64,000 nt of DNA from Hoplostethus atlanticus (GCA_034670405.1 JAXDDX010000013.1:1730501-1794500), one strand, 5' to 3'. Shown: positions 12,701 through 25,287, counted from the first letter of the stretch. Numbers and translations: made by a program. The notes: generated by a model not told the origin, from the letters alone.

Positions 12701-13547
12701 CTGAACTTTTTTCTTTTTTTTTTTAGCTGGATAATTTTTTTTTGTAATGAGCTCCTGGACCACTCCCTCCAAAATGTCACTCACATGAGTAGCTTAAGCA
12801 GTCACAGACACAATGGACACATGACGTCAGTTATTGGTCAGAATACAGAAGAGAGTCTGTCTCATTTGAAGCGGTTTGTGTCACGTGATATTGTAGTGCA
12901 GATCATCATAAGTAGCACCAACATATGTGTCAAAAACAACAACTCTGGTGACATGCACCAGTTGTTCACACTTCAAATCCATTTTGAATGCTGACACACA
13001 GATGCTCTGACGGTGGTGTTATATTGGGAGAGAAGGCACCATTGCTGAGGGTGAATGTCATCCTTCCACAAGGTTATTGTACCAAACTGAATTGAGATTA
13101 CTGCACAGCATGTGTTTGGAATAATGTCAAGAAGGGAGGAAGGAGGGATAGTAGATGGTGCAAGGTTGGCATTATTAATACACATAAAAAAGCAACAGTT
13201 TTTATTAATCCATTCAAAAACATTAAAACATTAACTGCCTCACAATGTTCTGAAATAAAGGATTAAAGAATGGGCTACTAGCCACATTGCACCGGTGCCA
13301 TTGGCTCTTTTTCTGCTGTCACCATGGAGACCCCTCTCTGCCCTAGCTAGATTTGCCTGCCCTCCCTGGCACGTAAACATGCATTCAGTCAATACACCGT
13401 TCCACAGTGTGGACACCTCTGTTCAGACGTCATGATTTACATGCTGCTGCCAAAAAACCGCAGAGGGCAGAATACATGATCTCTCAGATCACTTAGTCAC
13501 AAACTGGGGGGAGGAAGGCACATTGCAAAGTTATTCATTACAGGTCA
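9766..13547. other. Intron-like sequence, no gene seen
   Basis: No exon or RNA gene was supported. It includes homopolymer A and T tracts (near 11935-11955, 12543-12560, 12711-12745), an RFX-like box at 11448, an 8-bp palindromic stem at 11808-11827 and a CTCF-like word at 13457. Several apparent frames here are open by chance. Confidence 0.5.
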
Positions 13548-13830
13548 ATGATAGGTCAAACTTTATTGATACAGCATATACAAGGTGCTTAACAAGGCAA
13601 ACAAAAATAAATAAGAAAATATAAACACAATGTGTAAGAGATAAATAACATGAAACACAGTGATTACTTGGATATTAAGAGATGTAAAAGCTAAAGGCTA
13701 AAAAGGTGTCTTAAGATTACGTTTAAACATGTCGACGTATTGTAAAGTTTATAGGTGTACCTCCTTGCTGCAAAGCACTTAGAGCAAGGAGGTACAGGTT
13801 GATACAATTATTTTGGGTGACTGCCCTGTC
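13548..13830. mobile_element. Interspersed repeat, fish type, with internal hairpin
   Basis: Starts with CAAACTTTATTGATACAGCA and AAGGTGCTTAACAAGGCAA, wording shared by a very common fish dispersed repeat (TTTATT..TATAGCAC...AAAGTGCTTTACA). It continues through AAAGCTAAAGGCTAAAAAGG and ends near the 13-bp perfect hairpin at 13757-13795. The class is not known to me; no coding sequence remains. Confidence 0.5.
13757..13795. repeat. 13-bp perfect inverted repeat
   Basis: GTACCTCCTTGCT (13757-13769) and AGCAAGGAGGTAC (13783-13795) are exact reverse complements with a 13-nt loop. It lies at the end of the interspersed repeat, so it is probably a structural part of that element. Confidence 0.85.
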
Positions 13831-14970
13831 GACAGAAAAAAGGCTGGACTGTCAAAATTGGCCCAATATTGAGAAAAAAAAAAGACTTATTCTTTTATAT
13901 ACCGACAACACCACAGTATGCCTCGGTTAGTAAACCTAAACTTTAACCAATTAGACAACCAAGCTGGTCCATGTTTTTCCCTGGATAGAATTATGTGTAA
14001 GATTAGTAATTTTATTCATTAGGAGTTGTATTGTCATATGTTTTTTCCTATATGGAAAAGGATATATTTTTTATTTTGCTATGGACCTAAGGTGTCCCAC
14101 ATCGACAACAAAGCAGTCAAGTCGTCAGATCTGTGGATTCCATTCCTGTAAATGAAATGCCTGCACCGGCCTGTTGCATACAGATGACAATATTGCTGAG
14201 GAAATGAACTCACGAATCAGATGAGCACATTGCCCGTGGATAATGATGAGTTAAGAATGGATTTAAAGTACCGCAATAGAATGACTTGAAATGGGTCATC
14301 ATTTCGGTTTCATAATAGGGGCATGCCTTGAAGCACCTGGTGTTCCCCCTGTATTTTTTGTGAAGCCAGTGAGCGAAACAATAGAGATCTACTTTCTCTT
14401 GGACCTCCACTTCCTTTTCATTCTCTTATTATGACGTCCACCTTCCCTACTTGTGCACTCTGGACCTTTAGGGTCCCTGGGCACCGTGGGATGCTTCAGG
14501 CATGTGGATGAATAACAATCCCTTCACCTCAGGTAGCTCTGAGAGCGTTGCCTCCAGTGGATGGATATACCATTATTGGGAGTCGAGAGAGGAGGGCGAG
14601 ATAGGAATCAACCCTCCCATATACAAGATGGAGCCCACTCTCAAATGGCGGCGTGCCAACCAAGCGCACAGCTATCTCTCCCGCTCTGGCAGTTGCACAG
14701 CAGACAGGACACATGTCGACATCCATCACGATCATACGTGACCTAAACTGGTCTCGTCTGTGAACACTGTCTATGTAAAGTGACTGGTACAGACGCAGTG
14801 ACATAATGGACGCTGCTTGGCCAAGCACGATCCGTGTAGCAGCATGTACCTACCACATGGGGATAGCCACTGGCTTCAGGAAATTGATTTTTGTATTGCA
14901 TTGCATTGTTGAATAACTCTTGCGCTCCCATACTCAAACCCGCTGCTTCGGTCGCTGGAGGATAAATAAA
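13831..14970. other. Intron-like sequence, no gene seen
   Basis: No exon, RNA gene or repeat was supported. Overlapping plus and minus frames at 14502-14937 have neither splice sites nor family motifs. Confidence 0.5.
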
Positions 14971-15010
14971 TAGATGACAACCAGAGGGAAGCCCCTCTGG
15001 TTGTCATCTA
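14971..15010. repeat. Perfect 18-bp hairpin with 4-nt loop
   Basis: TAGATGACAACCAGAGGG (14971-14988) is followed after AAGC by its exact reverse complement (14993-15010). There is no mismatch and pairing stops sharply at both outer ends. The loop is too short and the stem too short for a usual microRNA precursor. It could be a recent palindromic duplication, a transcript hairpin or an assembly snap-back artefact. Confidence 0.95.
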
Positions 15011-16803
15011 TGCCATATATTTAAAACTCTTTGGAAGACCCCATCAGCCCCTTCATCCTCTTCCCATCATCCTCTGCCCATCTCTGGCAGCTCAATAAGA
15101 ATGTAAGAGAAAGTGAAGCATTTGTGGAGGACTGTTGCTGAACTCGTTGAACCCAGAAGAAGAAGCTGCTAGATACAGAATGGTGAAATCCTTTGTGCCT
15201 TCTGCATGTACCGCATGTACGCTGCAGGGCATTTTAGGAACCATCTATAAAGGATCAATCATGCCGCAGGGCAGAAGACAAGATGACTACACACATTGAT
15301 GTGAAGAGCAGTAGTTCTTTGTATTTGAGAGACGGGTTTACAGAAACTCAATCGGACCGTTCTTTCGATTGAGGTAGATATCTGAGAGCTCACATCTCCA
15401 AAGTTTCTTCTTGTCCTCCCTGCAGCGAGTCACCCCCAAAGTACCTTGAGACAGGGGAGTAAACAAGCCTGCCTATGTTCATCAAGGTAATCTTGTTTGC
15501 TCAGAGGGCAGTGTCTATGGAGGACAGCACACTGTCACGGGGATAAAGGCCTACCCCGGAGACATTGTGATCCCTGTCTTCATGTCTTCAAAGGAGAGAG
15601 GAATGGAGCGGCCTTGGAGCCGAAACTACGCGATGTCGCCGGAGATCAAGGGTGACTCGCATACCTGCCGCACAAACGCCGCGGGAGAATCCGTATGCAG
15701 CGATACAATGAAAGGAAAACCAAAGACCCAAAGAGATTTGTTGAATGTGTTTTCTTACAAGACTGGAATTCTCAAGTTTAAGAGTCTTCTAGCGTGAAAA
15801 CACAAGGATATGTAGAGCTGCTGGAAAACAAAATGTCAAATATTTTAACTATTACCTGTGACTGTGGTAAAATGAAACATGGCCGCTTCCGTTTGAGGGG
15901 GAGTTCACCGTTTAAAGTGATCTCCCGTGTTCATAATTACTCTCCCAGTGAGCAGCCATCAGCAGCAGAAGGAGAGGATTGCAAATGTGTCACAACAGGA
16001 TAACTAATCCACCAATGCCACAGCTGCTACAGAGATCGCCTTTTATCAGCATTTCTCCACCCGAGTACGATTCAACCTCCACGGCACGAAGAACATTGGG
16101 TGGGGGTGGTAAGAGTCACCCCCCCCCCCACCCCCGGAAGATTGAATGGATGTTCTTGAGAAAATAGAAGGGTAAAATGATAAAAAAAGGAACACTCAGG
16201 CAAGACTTACAACACTGCCGGGTGTCATGTTTTTTTCATTTCTCATCTGTTCCACTGTTGGACGTCAATCCCGGTACCTTGTAGCATAATTCACTGTCGC
16301 TCAGTGCTTTCTGCGGACTGGGCGCTGGGCAGAATAAGACCTTATTATGGACTACAGAACAACGCTTCTGACTGACAGCACTTAGTGAAAGTCCGTGTGT
16401 GACAGATAGACAGCCATTCTTCCCAGATCATAAACATCTCAGTGGAGCTCGCTGTTATTGAAAGATCATTGTTCGAGGATGATCCACATTGATTTATTCC
16501 AAGACGTCTGTGGTTTTCGAAGGAGAGTGGACCTGCCTCCTGACTGTATTTCACTGGTGCATGGAAAAATAGCCTCCACCAATAAGAGATCCCTCACTCT
16601 GCAATGTTTGGGTAGTGGAATAGTCTTTCTTGGAGCAGATGGTGAGGCTGGTGGAGCTCCATCTGCATAGAGATTTGCCTTATGTAGATGTACCGTACAG
16701 TGGAGAAGGGTTGTTGTGAGGCATGCTGGGAAACAGTTGCCAAGCATTTCAGTGGCATTGCTCTCATGGCATGTCTGTGCACAATGAATTCAGCCTTCCG
16801 CCC

Positions 16804-16805
<2 letters not shown>
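15011..16805. other. Intron-like sequence with one exon-like, CpG-richer patch
   Basis: At 15426-15486 a strong CCTCCCTGCAG acceptor precedes about 60 nt and an AAG|GTAATC donor. Two of three frames contain stops, so coding is unlikely. Downstream, 15580-15700 is richer in CpG than its surroundings (GCGATGTCGCCGGAG, AACGCCGCGGG). No gene call is made. Opposite-strand frames at 16345-16782 are overlapping and unsupported. Confidence 0.45.
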
Positions 16806-16834
<29 letters not shown>

Positions 16835-16836
16835 TT
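16806..16836. repeat. (TTA)n microsatellite
   Basis: About ten uninterrupted TTA/ATT units. Confidence 0.95.
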
Positions 16837-19800
16837 AGCGCTTTATTGTTAATATACTACTTGTTTTCTCGATGATACATGAATTTAGGCTTATTTTGTT
16901 GTTGAATAATTCATCTACTAAATGCCTAAAATGTGATTGCTTTTGTTATCACCGGTTACTGTATACCACCATGAAACAAAGGGGTGTAGCCAAGCAGTTC
17001 AAAACTGCAATATTTCAAAACCTGATGCATGTAAAAAAAAAATTAAAAAAAGTTTTTTATATTTAATTCATATTCATATTTAATTCACACTATTCAAAAA
17101 TCTGTGGTGATCATGTTGCTTTTCACAGGCACATTCTCCTATGGACTGTAGTACAGTAGTTCACACCAGTTAAAGATGGATGGTGATGGCAAAGGGCCTT
17201 GGTCAGGTCATTACAGAAGCTGACATATCTGGGGCTCGGCTTTCTGCCTCACTTCCTGTCAAAGAGGAGAAACACGCTGTTGATTGGCAGGGTAAACTCT
17301 TCAAGGTCAACTTGCTCTAGTGCTCACCCTCTCAGTGTAGATTACTGTGGTAATATCTCTTCTGTCGAGTGTCTCCCATCCCCCTTGACTTGTTCTCAGT
17401 CTACACACAGATTGTTTCCATGCCTCCTCATCATGATGTCACACAAGCTACTGCACCGGCTGTTGAACGTGGAGATTGTACTGCATGTTGCATTGCCCAG
17501 GTCTGGAATACCGAGAGAAATGAGAAAACATTCTCTCTCATTTCTCCTTATCAGAGCTGGGCTGAGGGATGGAGGGATGGGGGTGGGGGGGGCATGATTG
17601 CAGCTTCAGAAAGTGGCCACGGTTTGGCCGTATTCATCACAGGGCAACCACACGGGTTGCATTGTTTAAGTTGGTCTCTGCCTGGGATCCCATTCAAAAA
17701 GCCTGTGTTAAAAGTGAATAAATCATGAAAGCTACCTGGGTGGAATACTGATGAGTCCACAGGGGGAATGTGTTTTCTTTATGTGTGGATGATGGAGACA
17801 CAGACTCATGCATCCCGGGAGGAAGAGAAAGAGAGAGGGAGATGCTGAGACGGTGTAAGAGAGGGACAGAGAGCTGGACAAACGGTTCCCAACAGAGAGA
17901 TGTTCAGAAGAGGAATTATCATGAGTCCAAGTATATTGCAAAGTGATAAAAAATCATGAGCAGAAGGATGAGAGGAGAAAATGTGAAAACAAAACACAGC
18001 GGGAAACAGGAACTGTGTTCTATGAAGCTTCACAAAAGAACTTGTGCAGATGGCTGCTGAGAGTCACAAAGGCAAACAGTCAATTGCTGGCGATTGATGT
18101 CTCAATGGCGTACCCATTGTGCTGCGATCATGCTATTTGTTATGTATGCATATTAAACAGCACATTTGAAACGGTGATGCATCAATGACTTGTGCAAACC
18201 ATTATGATGTGAATTCTTGTCACCACAGTGTGAAAATGTTCAGAGCAGACAAGGACAGACACGCACGCACACACAGCAGCACAACATAGTTACAAGTTGG
18301 AAGATATTTGTTAGCTATGTTACATTCCATGTATTGTTGTATTGTTCGCATTACCTGACAACCATGAGCATTACCTCTGAAGAAATGCTTTAAAAATGCC
18401 ATACTGCTTCATCAATACACAGGATAAGCTGTTACTGTCCCTTGTGCCAGAATTCCACTGCGACGACTTCTAGCTTCTAGCCCAATTCAGAAGAATGATA
18501 CAAAGACCACCACATGAACATCAGGCTACACCGTCATAAATCTACAGCGTCATTCGTCAGGTGGCACATCATTGGGGTTATGAAGTGGGCACCTTCCTTC
18601 ACCGATGTTTCGTAGAGTTGCAGAAGAAGGCTCAACGGTGTATTACTGGAACTTTAAATTGTGTTTGTGTACAACCATGCCTATGCTTGACTGACAGGCA
18701 CTTACCTAGCTAGCAGTACAACCCCCTTCAATACCAGACAATGCCAAACAATGCTCCACACAACCAAGTTGCACTTACCCAGCTAGTGTGCTAATTGCAA
18801 TTAGTGAAATGCAAGTATAGCCTAATTTATTATGAACAGGAGTGCAATTGTTCTGCTTAAGACTGGAAATGCCGTTCATCGTAGTGGGCACATTTCCTCC
18901 TGATAATCTAATGTGACTGTCTCTGGGCAAGTAAAAGCAAAAGCACAGGCTAGAATAATGCATGTCAATGTGTTTGAATGTAAAATGGAATTTATTTACC
19001 TTTTCACTTTCCATCATCATTTTGTATTCCGATAAGGCATGACAGGAGCATTGAAATGTGAATGAATACGCTGTCTGTCAATTCTTTCCCTTTATACCCC
19101 TGCCAAGTAGAGGTAATGGCTTTTAGTCTGTGCATCAGATGGCCAGCGAATACACTTTTCATAGTATGAGGGAATAAATTGAAAATAATCAGTAATCTAA
19201 CCACATTCACACACCTTGGTGATGTTGATAGCTTCTCATCTCCCCCCGTGTCGTGAGAGTACTTTTCTTTTTGCATTTTGTTTAAATGTATTTTGAAGTC
19301 AAAGAGTACAGAAATGCATGAAGCAGTTTTGCATCAGAAAATAGCAGGTGTTCAAAAAAATAGTGTTTTCAGTTGACAAAACACCCTCTGGCAGCCATAT
19401 TGGAGGTCTTCAGCTCTTTGGCATCGGTGGCTGTGAACATCTGGTTGTGTTTCTAAATGTACATCTTGGCTGTCTCAACAGAATTTAATAGACATGGTTA
19501 ATCTATGTGCTGTTTTTGATTGAGTATTGATCATATTGCTGATGATGTATCTGATGGATTTTGTGTTTAAATAGTGTCAGGCTAGCTAATAGTATCTGGT
19601 CAGGTAAACATCATTGTCTGATTGCAAACACATCTGATTTGTTCATTATCTTCATCTAGTAGAAGGCTTTTATTTCTACCATGCCTGAATAGACCTACAC
19701 CCACACCACAACAATCTTTTTGAGGTATCTCTCTTTTTCTAGCCTGGTTGTTTCATATTTAGCCATTTTTTGAGCAAAGCCAGTTCTCCACTGGATCTCC

Positions 19801-20700
19801 ATCATGGCGCCAGCCTTGGTTGCTAGGAAACGCCAGCTGAAAAGCCTCTATATCTGCACATCTCTACATCTGCCCTAAAATGAAGTTTTACCCCTTATGA
19901 ATGTATTCATGTTGCATGAAGTACCAGCATAGTCAGACAAATGTGGTTCAGCAGGGGAAGCGGTAGAGTAGGTGGCACCCAGATCCCCACATTCTCCACC
20001 AAAGCCATACTGGAGTGCCTCCCACACCTCAGCAGCAGGCAGCATCTGTTGGGAGGAGATCCCCAGCTGCTCTCTGTCCTAGTTCTCCAACACATGGCTG
20101 GCCTCCACTGCCCTTCTAGTGAATATGGCCAATGGTCTGTGAAAACAGTCCATCGATAATGGATATCTGCCACCCCACCACTGACACACACAGATTACTG
20201 AGCTGATGGAAAAATCAACAGGGGTAAATGACGCAGGCTTACTTATCCGTGTCTGGTTTCTGGATACAGTTGTTTGAGCCTATTGTGCACACTGATTATT
20301 CTGAGATTTGAAATGCAAATCAGGCTTGCGGTCTTTGTCTTGTGTACCTGTGGGTTTAGAGGAATTTCTTCCTTTCATCATCGCTTTAGAGCAGAAGTTC
20401 CCCCAAATGGATATGCATTTTGCCTGTGCCCCTTATTTGTATTTTGGTTATGTTGGCTTTTTTCTTACATTTACTTTAGATTTGGCACAGAGAAGAACCT
20501 CTATTATAAAATCTCTATTATAAATGATATATTTGTGTGCCAATTAACTATGACATCAAGCAAAAATGTATCAAAATGATTGCAAAATAAAACTGTGGTG
20601 CCTGGAGCCTACATTGAGAAGCAGTGGGAGATAGTAGGCTACTATTATTCATCAATTTGTCCTAACATGTTTTCCTTCCTGTTTTCCATTTTCATCTCCT
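16837..20700. other. Intron-like sequence, no gene seen
   Basis: Nothing gene-like was supported. It includes an A-rich run near 17030-17060, an RFX-like box at 19819, and a two-strand open region at 19907-20191 (see rejected items). Confidence 0.5.
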
Positions 20701-20705
20701 CCAGA

Positions 20706-20760
20706 TCTGAGCGATTGCTGCTGAGTGTGGGGCGGCGAGCATTTGAAGAGACATTGCAGC
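20706..20760 (+). other. Weak exon-like interval
   Basis: A CATCTCCTCCAG acceptor precedes an interval whose only open frame reads SERLLLSVGRRAFEETLQQ and meets a CAG|GTATTG possible donor near 20761; the frame hits TAA shortly after. The start phase needs two bases from a previous exon, which does not fit the phase-0 exit of the 2532-2586 exon. The donor is weak. It may be chance. Confidence 0.2.
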
Positions 20761-22411
20761 AGGTATTGTTCAGCTAAAGGTTAGTCTCTGATCCTCAAGA
20801 TGCACTGAAGCACAAAACAGCCATTTGTTTTCCCCTGAAATACCACGGTCATCATTTGTGTGTTTTCGACATCTCGGTTGGTTCTACTGCTGCTATTTTG
20901 CACATCATCTTCATACTGTAATCCATACCTTTCCATACTCCCATCTATACATTACTTAACATGTTCTAGTGTTGAAATCGTTTGTGACGTATGGCTATAT
21001 GACTATTTCGCTATTTCGCTATATTCTATTGCTCTTTTTCATGTCTTCTGTTACTCTTTGTTGGTGCAAAATCCCAATTTCCCTGCGGAGATCATTTAAG
21101 TTTCTTTTAAGCTCATTTAATTGGAATGGGGGATATATTAGGGCTCTGGTTCCATGGGAATGCAGTGAAAATATAAGAGAGACTCACAAACAGGCGAATG
21201 AGGGAAGATGAAGATGAAGACATCATACTGTCAGTCAACTGTCCATCCACTTGAGTGGGGAATTAAATGGTCCAAGGAAGTTATTTGCCCGGTGTGGAAT
21301 AAACGTGCTTGCTGGTCGACTGATGCCACTTGGCTAGCATTGTAAACATTCAGTTGCTCAGCCCCAGCCCAGAGTGTACAGCTAACACTTAGAGGAGCTG
21401 ACACTGAATATATGAATAGACATTAGCAACAGTCTGCTTTGGCTCTCGGCGGTCTGCATGCTCAGAGGACCACTTCATGAATGCATCCAATGTTTGGGTG
21501 TACCAAGGAATAGGTATGGCAAACATAAGCTAGCTGCAGATCTAGTCATTTATTCTTAGCTAGATCAACTTAAATGATTGTAAGACATTATGTGCATTCT
21601 GTAAACATTGTCGCCCGCGGCTTTATTTTGAAGACAGTCGTTCAGTACACATGCAGGATATTACAGTTCTGATATTAAATGGTCCAACATCTTCCTTGAT
21701 AAGCTTCCTTCAGGCTGTGGAAGAATGAATGGGTCGATAACACATGTTCCCAAAGTCAGAGAATACACAGCATTATGCTCGTGATGCTTCGGGGCATGGA
21801 AGCAAAAGTCGGGTACAATATCATACAGATGCCATGAATTAGATTAGATTATATTATTAAATTATTTTTGCTTTGATATATTATTGCATTAGCACATCTT
21901 GCACACCTCATTGATCAACCTCAAGAACTTGAGTCAACTATCATGAATACAAAAAAGAAAATAAGCAATTAAAATAGGCTTTGTTTGAAACGGCACATTG
22001 AAGGAGATTAGTGTTATCAGAGTACACATTTTCCAATGTGACACAGCGGGGACTTAGCTGATGCTGATTGAGACTTAGTATTTTATAGAACCTTTCATTT
22101 GTAGTTTTACCAATACTCACTTTGCTGTAAAACCCTATTCTCTCTCACTCTGCCCTTCTATGTTAAAGTCTGTATCCAGCTGCCACCGCTGGTTCAGGCA
22201 GGGTTCAGTGGCTATTTACTGAGGCATTGTGAGTGATTCTGGCCTTGTTAAATCCTATTTTGTTTGGTGAGCGTGGAGCTCGGCCTCCTCCAGGCGTATG
22301 AAGGTGGAGCTGGCACGCCGACTGGGGACCCAAAGAGCAGTCCAATTTTTCATCCTTATTGCCTGTGACATATCTAAAGTGGCAGAGCGCCATCCGTGGA
22401 GAGACAGAGGA

Positions 22412-22431
22412 AGAGAGAGAGAGAGAGAGAA
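22412..22431. repeat. (GA)n microsatellite
   Basis: About ten GA units grading into GAAAGAGAAAGG. Confidence 0.9.
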
Positions 22432-23125
22432 AGAGAAAGGCAGTGCAGCTCAGATGAACTGGGAGGAGTGTGTCACGACTTCCCCCGTGCCGTAGTCCTG
22501 AACACGGCTCCCCAATTTTCCTTGCTAAAACAATGCAATTCACTACCGTCCATTAGGGCAGACGAGGTTAAACTAAAGGAGTCCTGGGGTTCCTCGCTCT
22601 CTATGTCTCACTCTGCCTTTGGGCTAGTGGTTTAGCCAGAGTGTAAGTGCAGGTTTGAGGCTTACAAGCAGACCATTAAGACTGTATTACACTCTGTATA
22701 TAGTCCATGACCTAGTGTATGTTGGTGAAGTCAGAGGTCTTCCTCTAAATGCACCATTTCTATCTTCCTCTGGTCTTGATAAATGGAGGCAGCAGTGCAA
22801 CAGAGGAAGGTTCTGGATGCATTTTCGATGTTTTGCTTTAATAAATCAGCAAGTGGCGAATTGTAAAATCTTGACCTTTCACAGTTCGTTATCCCATGTG
22901 AACGCGTATCACCAAACCCAGATGCTATTCATTAATTACATGAGGACTTTTTTTTTCTCCTAATGTTAATGGGAGGAGAGGCTCAGTCGGGGGGAAATCT
23001 TAGCATTTGAATTCAAGGCGCCTGGTTCTGAATTGAATGAATGAACTGGAAAAGACAGGTTCTCTCACGCGGAGGCAGTGTCGTGATGGAGAGCTGTCAA
23101 GGGCATCGTCAAGGTGACTTCTAGA

Positions 23126-23139
23126 GGGGGGGGGGGGGG
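23126..23139. repeat. G14 homopolymer
   Basis: Fourteen G in a row; length may be uncertain because homopolymers are hard to sequence. Confidence 0.85.
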
Positions 23140-23475
23140 TTACAGGGGAACACTAGGGAGGGGGGCGTGTCTTTAGAGAGGCAATGTGACCGCCGATGTT
23201 TCTTCAAAGAGTGATTGCATCCACCCCCCCCGCCACCCCCTCACTTCTGCTTTCATTTCCCACGGTTGAGATTAAGATCTCTTGTTGTAATTATTGCTCT
23301 GTGAGGCGGCCTAATTCTGCCAAGTCGATAGCATCACACCCGTCAGGTGCTGTAGTGGGTATCTGGCAGCAGCTGTTCATGTCCTCTACATGATCCAGTG
23401 GGCTGCAGTGGAAAGTAATGGCACTGTTATGTGATACATGTCTGTTGATCGACTGGCTTCTGGAGTGCCGCCAAT

Positions 23476-23492
23476 CCCCCCCCCCCCCCCCC
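23476..23492. repeat. C17 homopolymer
   Basis: Seventeen C in a row on the plus strand, about 340 bases from the G14 run. Confidence 0.85.
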
Positions 23493-23842
23493 GCTTCCAG
23501 ATTTGCTTCCCTCCAGTAACTGTGGAAGGTAAAAAGGGTAGAAAGACGGAGAAAGGCGGGGAGGAAACCCCTGGGGTGTCTGGGATTTTTACCACCTGAT
23601 GGACAATGAGGCATCAATCATCCTCCACAGTCTCTTGAAACATCTGGCTGGCTGCCGTACCCCCAAACACAGGTGCTTGACAGACACAGTCAATTCTGCC
23701 TAATGAGCAATAGGGCTGCCATGTGATGTACTATCTGCTGTGTACACCGAGGCATGGATGAGAGCCCGGCTGCTTTCATCAGCACACAAAGCACACATCC
23801 ATCCAAAAAACTTTTTCTGGGCAAGGCGGCGGGTATACATTG

Positions 23843-24126
23843 TTAAAAAGGGGCAATAAGAGAAATCTCAGGTGCAGAGAATCTGAAAACTCACTTTCCA
23901 GCCCCGTAATGTGTTTTGGAACGAAAACCTATTGGAATTTCAAGTCACTCCCACTCACCACCCCCCACCTACTGGCGTTCTGGATGGTGCTACGAGCGAG
24001 TGACCAGCGTGGCAACACATTTCTGCGATGAGGGCTAAAAAGCCTTTTTCTCAAGCCAAAAACGCAAATGACACTTTTGTGAAAATCCAACTTTATTGGT
24101 TTTTTGTCAATTGCAGGCCACTGTAG
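23843..24126 (+). mobile_element. Copy 2 of a small MITE-like element family
   Basis: Begins TTAAAAAGGGGCAATAAG, like the left end of the 27014 copy (TTAAAGGGGCAATAAG). It contains CTGAAAACTCACTTTCC and TGTGTTTTGGAAC (shared with the 7245 copy), then TGTGAAAATCCAACTTTATTG and TTGTCAATTGCAGGCCACTG (shared with both). Its right end is unclear: the expected inverted terminus is absent and the sequence continues TAGTTAAAGGGG. Confidence 0.55.
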
Positions 24127-24369
24127 TTAAAGGGGATGGATGGAGTTGGGGGGGCTGTACTTTTAAGACTTATACTGTATATGGAGACTCACAGTTATGG
24201 AAATCTGTACTTGACGAGTTTCATTATTATATATACTTATACTTATATACATTATATAAACACTGGATTCTCTATATTTTGACTTGCTCCCCAGAATACA
24301 TATGGCGTTTTGAAAATGAACTCAATTTCTTCATCATTTCACAAAACCGAGGTCTTGCTTGAAGTCATC
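24127..24369. other. Short unique stretch after the element
   Basis: AT-rich sequence with a TATATACTTATACTTATAT tract. No feature is supported. Confidence 0.5.
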
Positions 24370-24860
24370 ACGCGCACTCGGACATCGTGTGCGTCACGGC
24401 GATGCGGCGATATTGAGGGTGACACTAATGACTTTGTGCGCGGTACACGCAGAGCTGAGCCTCCTTCTTAGTATTTATGACACTGAAAGATGATCCATGT
24501 TGATGAGTAGCTTTTGAGCCTGCTTAGGTGAACGCCTTAGATACGCTAGAGAATAGGACCCACTCAACACTGTCAACACTACCCGCTGCCAACACCAATT
24601 AATTTTACAGGAGAATCTATCAGAGGCTGTTTTGCCTGGGCAACTGGAATGACTTCAGGCGCCGTGATCTATCGCTCTCACTTGGCGGCGGAATGGGATC
24701 ATTAGTTCGGTGGATTCTGTCATGAGCGAATCCAATATGCAGGCATACATAGCCATAACTGTGGGTTTAGATAAGGTTGCCTTCATCATCCCGTCCAAAT
24801 GAGACGCAAAACTACTGTGTGTGATCACAACGTACAGAAAGGGATATCAATTACGTTCCT
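24370..24860. promoter_or_regulatory. Candidate regulatory block with a local CpG cluster
   Basis: From 24370 to 24455 CpG is frequent (CACGCGCACTCGG, GTGCGTCACGGCGATGCGGCG, quoted in parts, and GTGCGCGGTACACGC). From 24600 to 24860 the sequence is repeat-free with words such as TTAATTTTACAGG, GGAATGACTTCAGG, GGGATCATTAGTTCGG and CATAACTGTGGG. It looks like a conserved non-coding element; no splice donor or start codon context suggests a first exon. Confidence 0.3.
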
Positions 24861-25252
24861 CTAATTGTAGTAGAATGGCAGGCAATTAATATGATGATGT
24901 GGATGAATAAGTGTATGCACGCTTGCACATGAGCATTCATACGTAGCGGTGTGTGTGTGTGTGTGCATGTATGCTTGTGCAGCTTGTGCAGTACATGGGG
25001 TCTGGATGTAATTGTTCCACTGCAGCTAATCGTAGATCTATAGAAGTGATAGTGGTGAAATGAATCATTAGTAGTGAAATAACATGTTCCTGTTAATTAA
25101 TCAAGCATTGATGACGTTGACCTGAATGTTAACTGGATCATTTGGACATTCATTACATACTTTCATCTTTATAATGTACATTTCAGATATTAGTTAGGAT
25201 CCTATACACGTGCAGGGAATGTGTGATGGCATTAATGTGTTATGTGTTATTG

Positions 25253-25253
<1 letters not shown>

Positions 25254-25286
<33 letters not shown>
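25254..25286. repeat. (GT)n microsatellite
   Basis: About sixteen GT units, pure. Confidence 0.95.

Positions 25287-25287
<1 letters not shown>

Larger units (their letters stand above)
20764..23842. other. Intron-like sequence, no gene seen
   Basis: Contains a GA microsatellite and G- and C-homopolymers (listed). Frames at 22205-22635 and 23291-23617 are translations of or around these low-complexity tracts. No exon signals were seen. Confidence 0.5.

Noticed and set aside
19907-20191. Open on both strands (94 codons minus, 72 plus)
   Set aside because: Both are open over the same bases, neither has splice sites or a recognisable domain; possibly an old element, but I could not support it.
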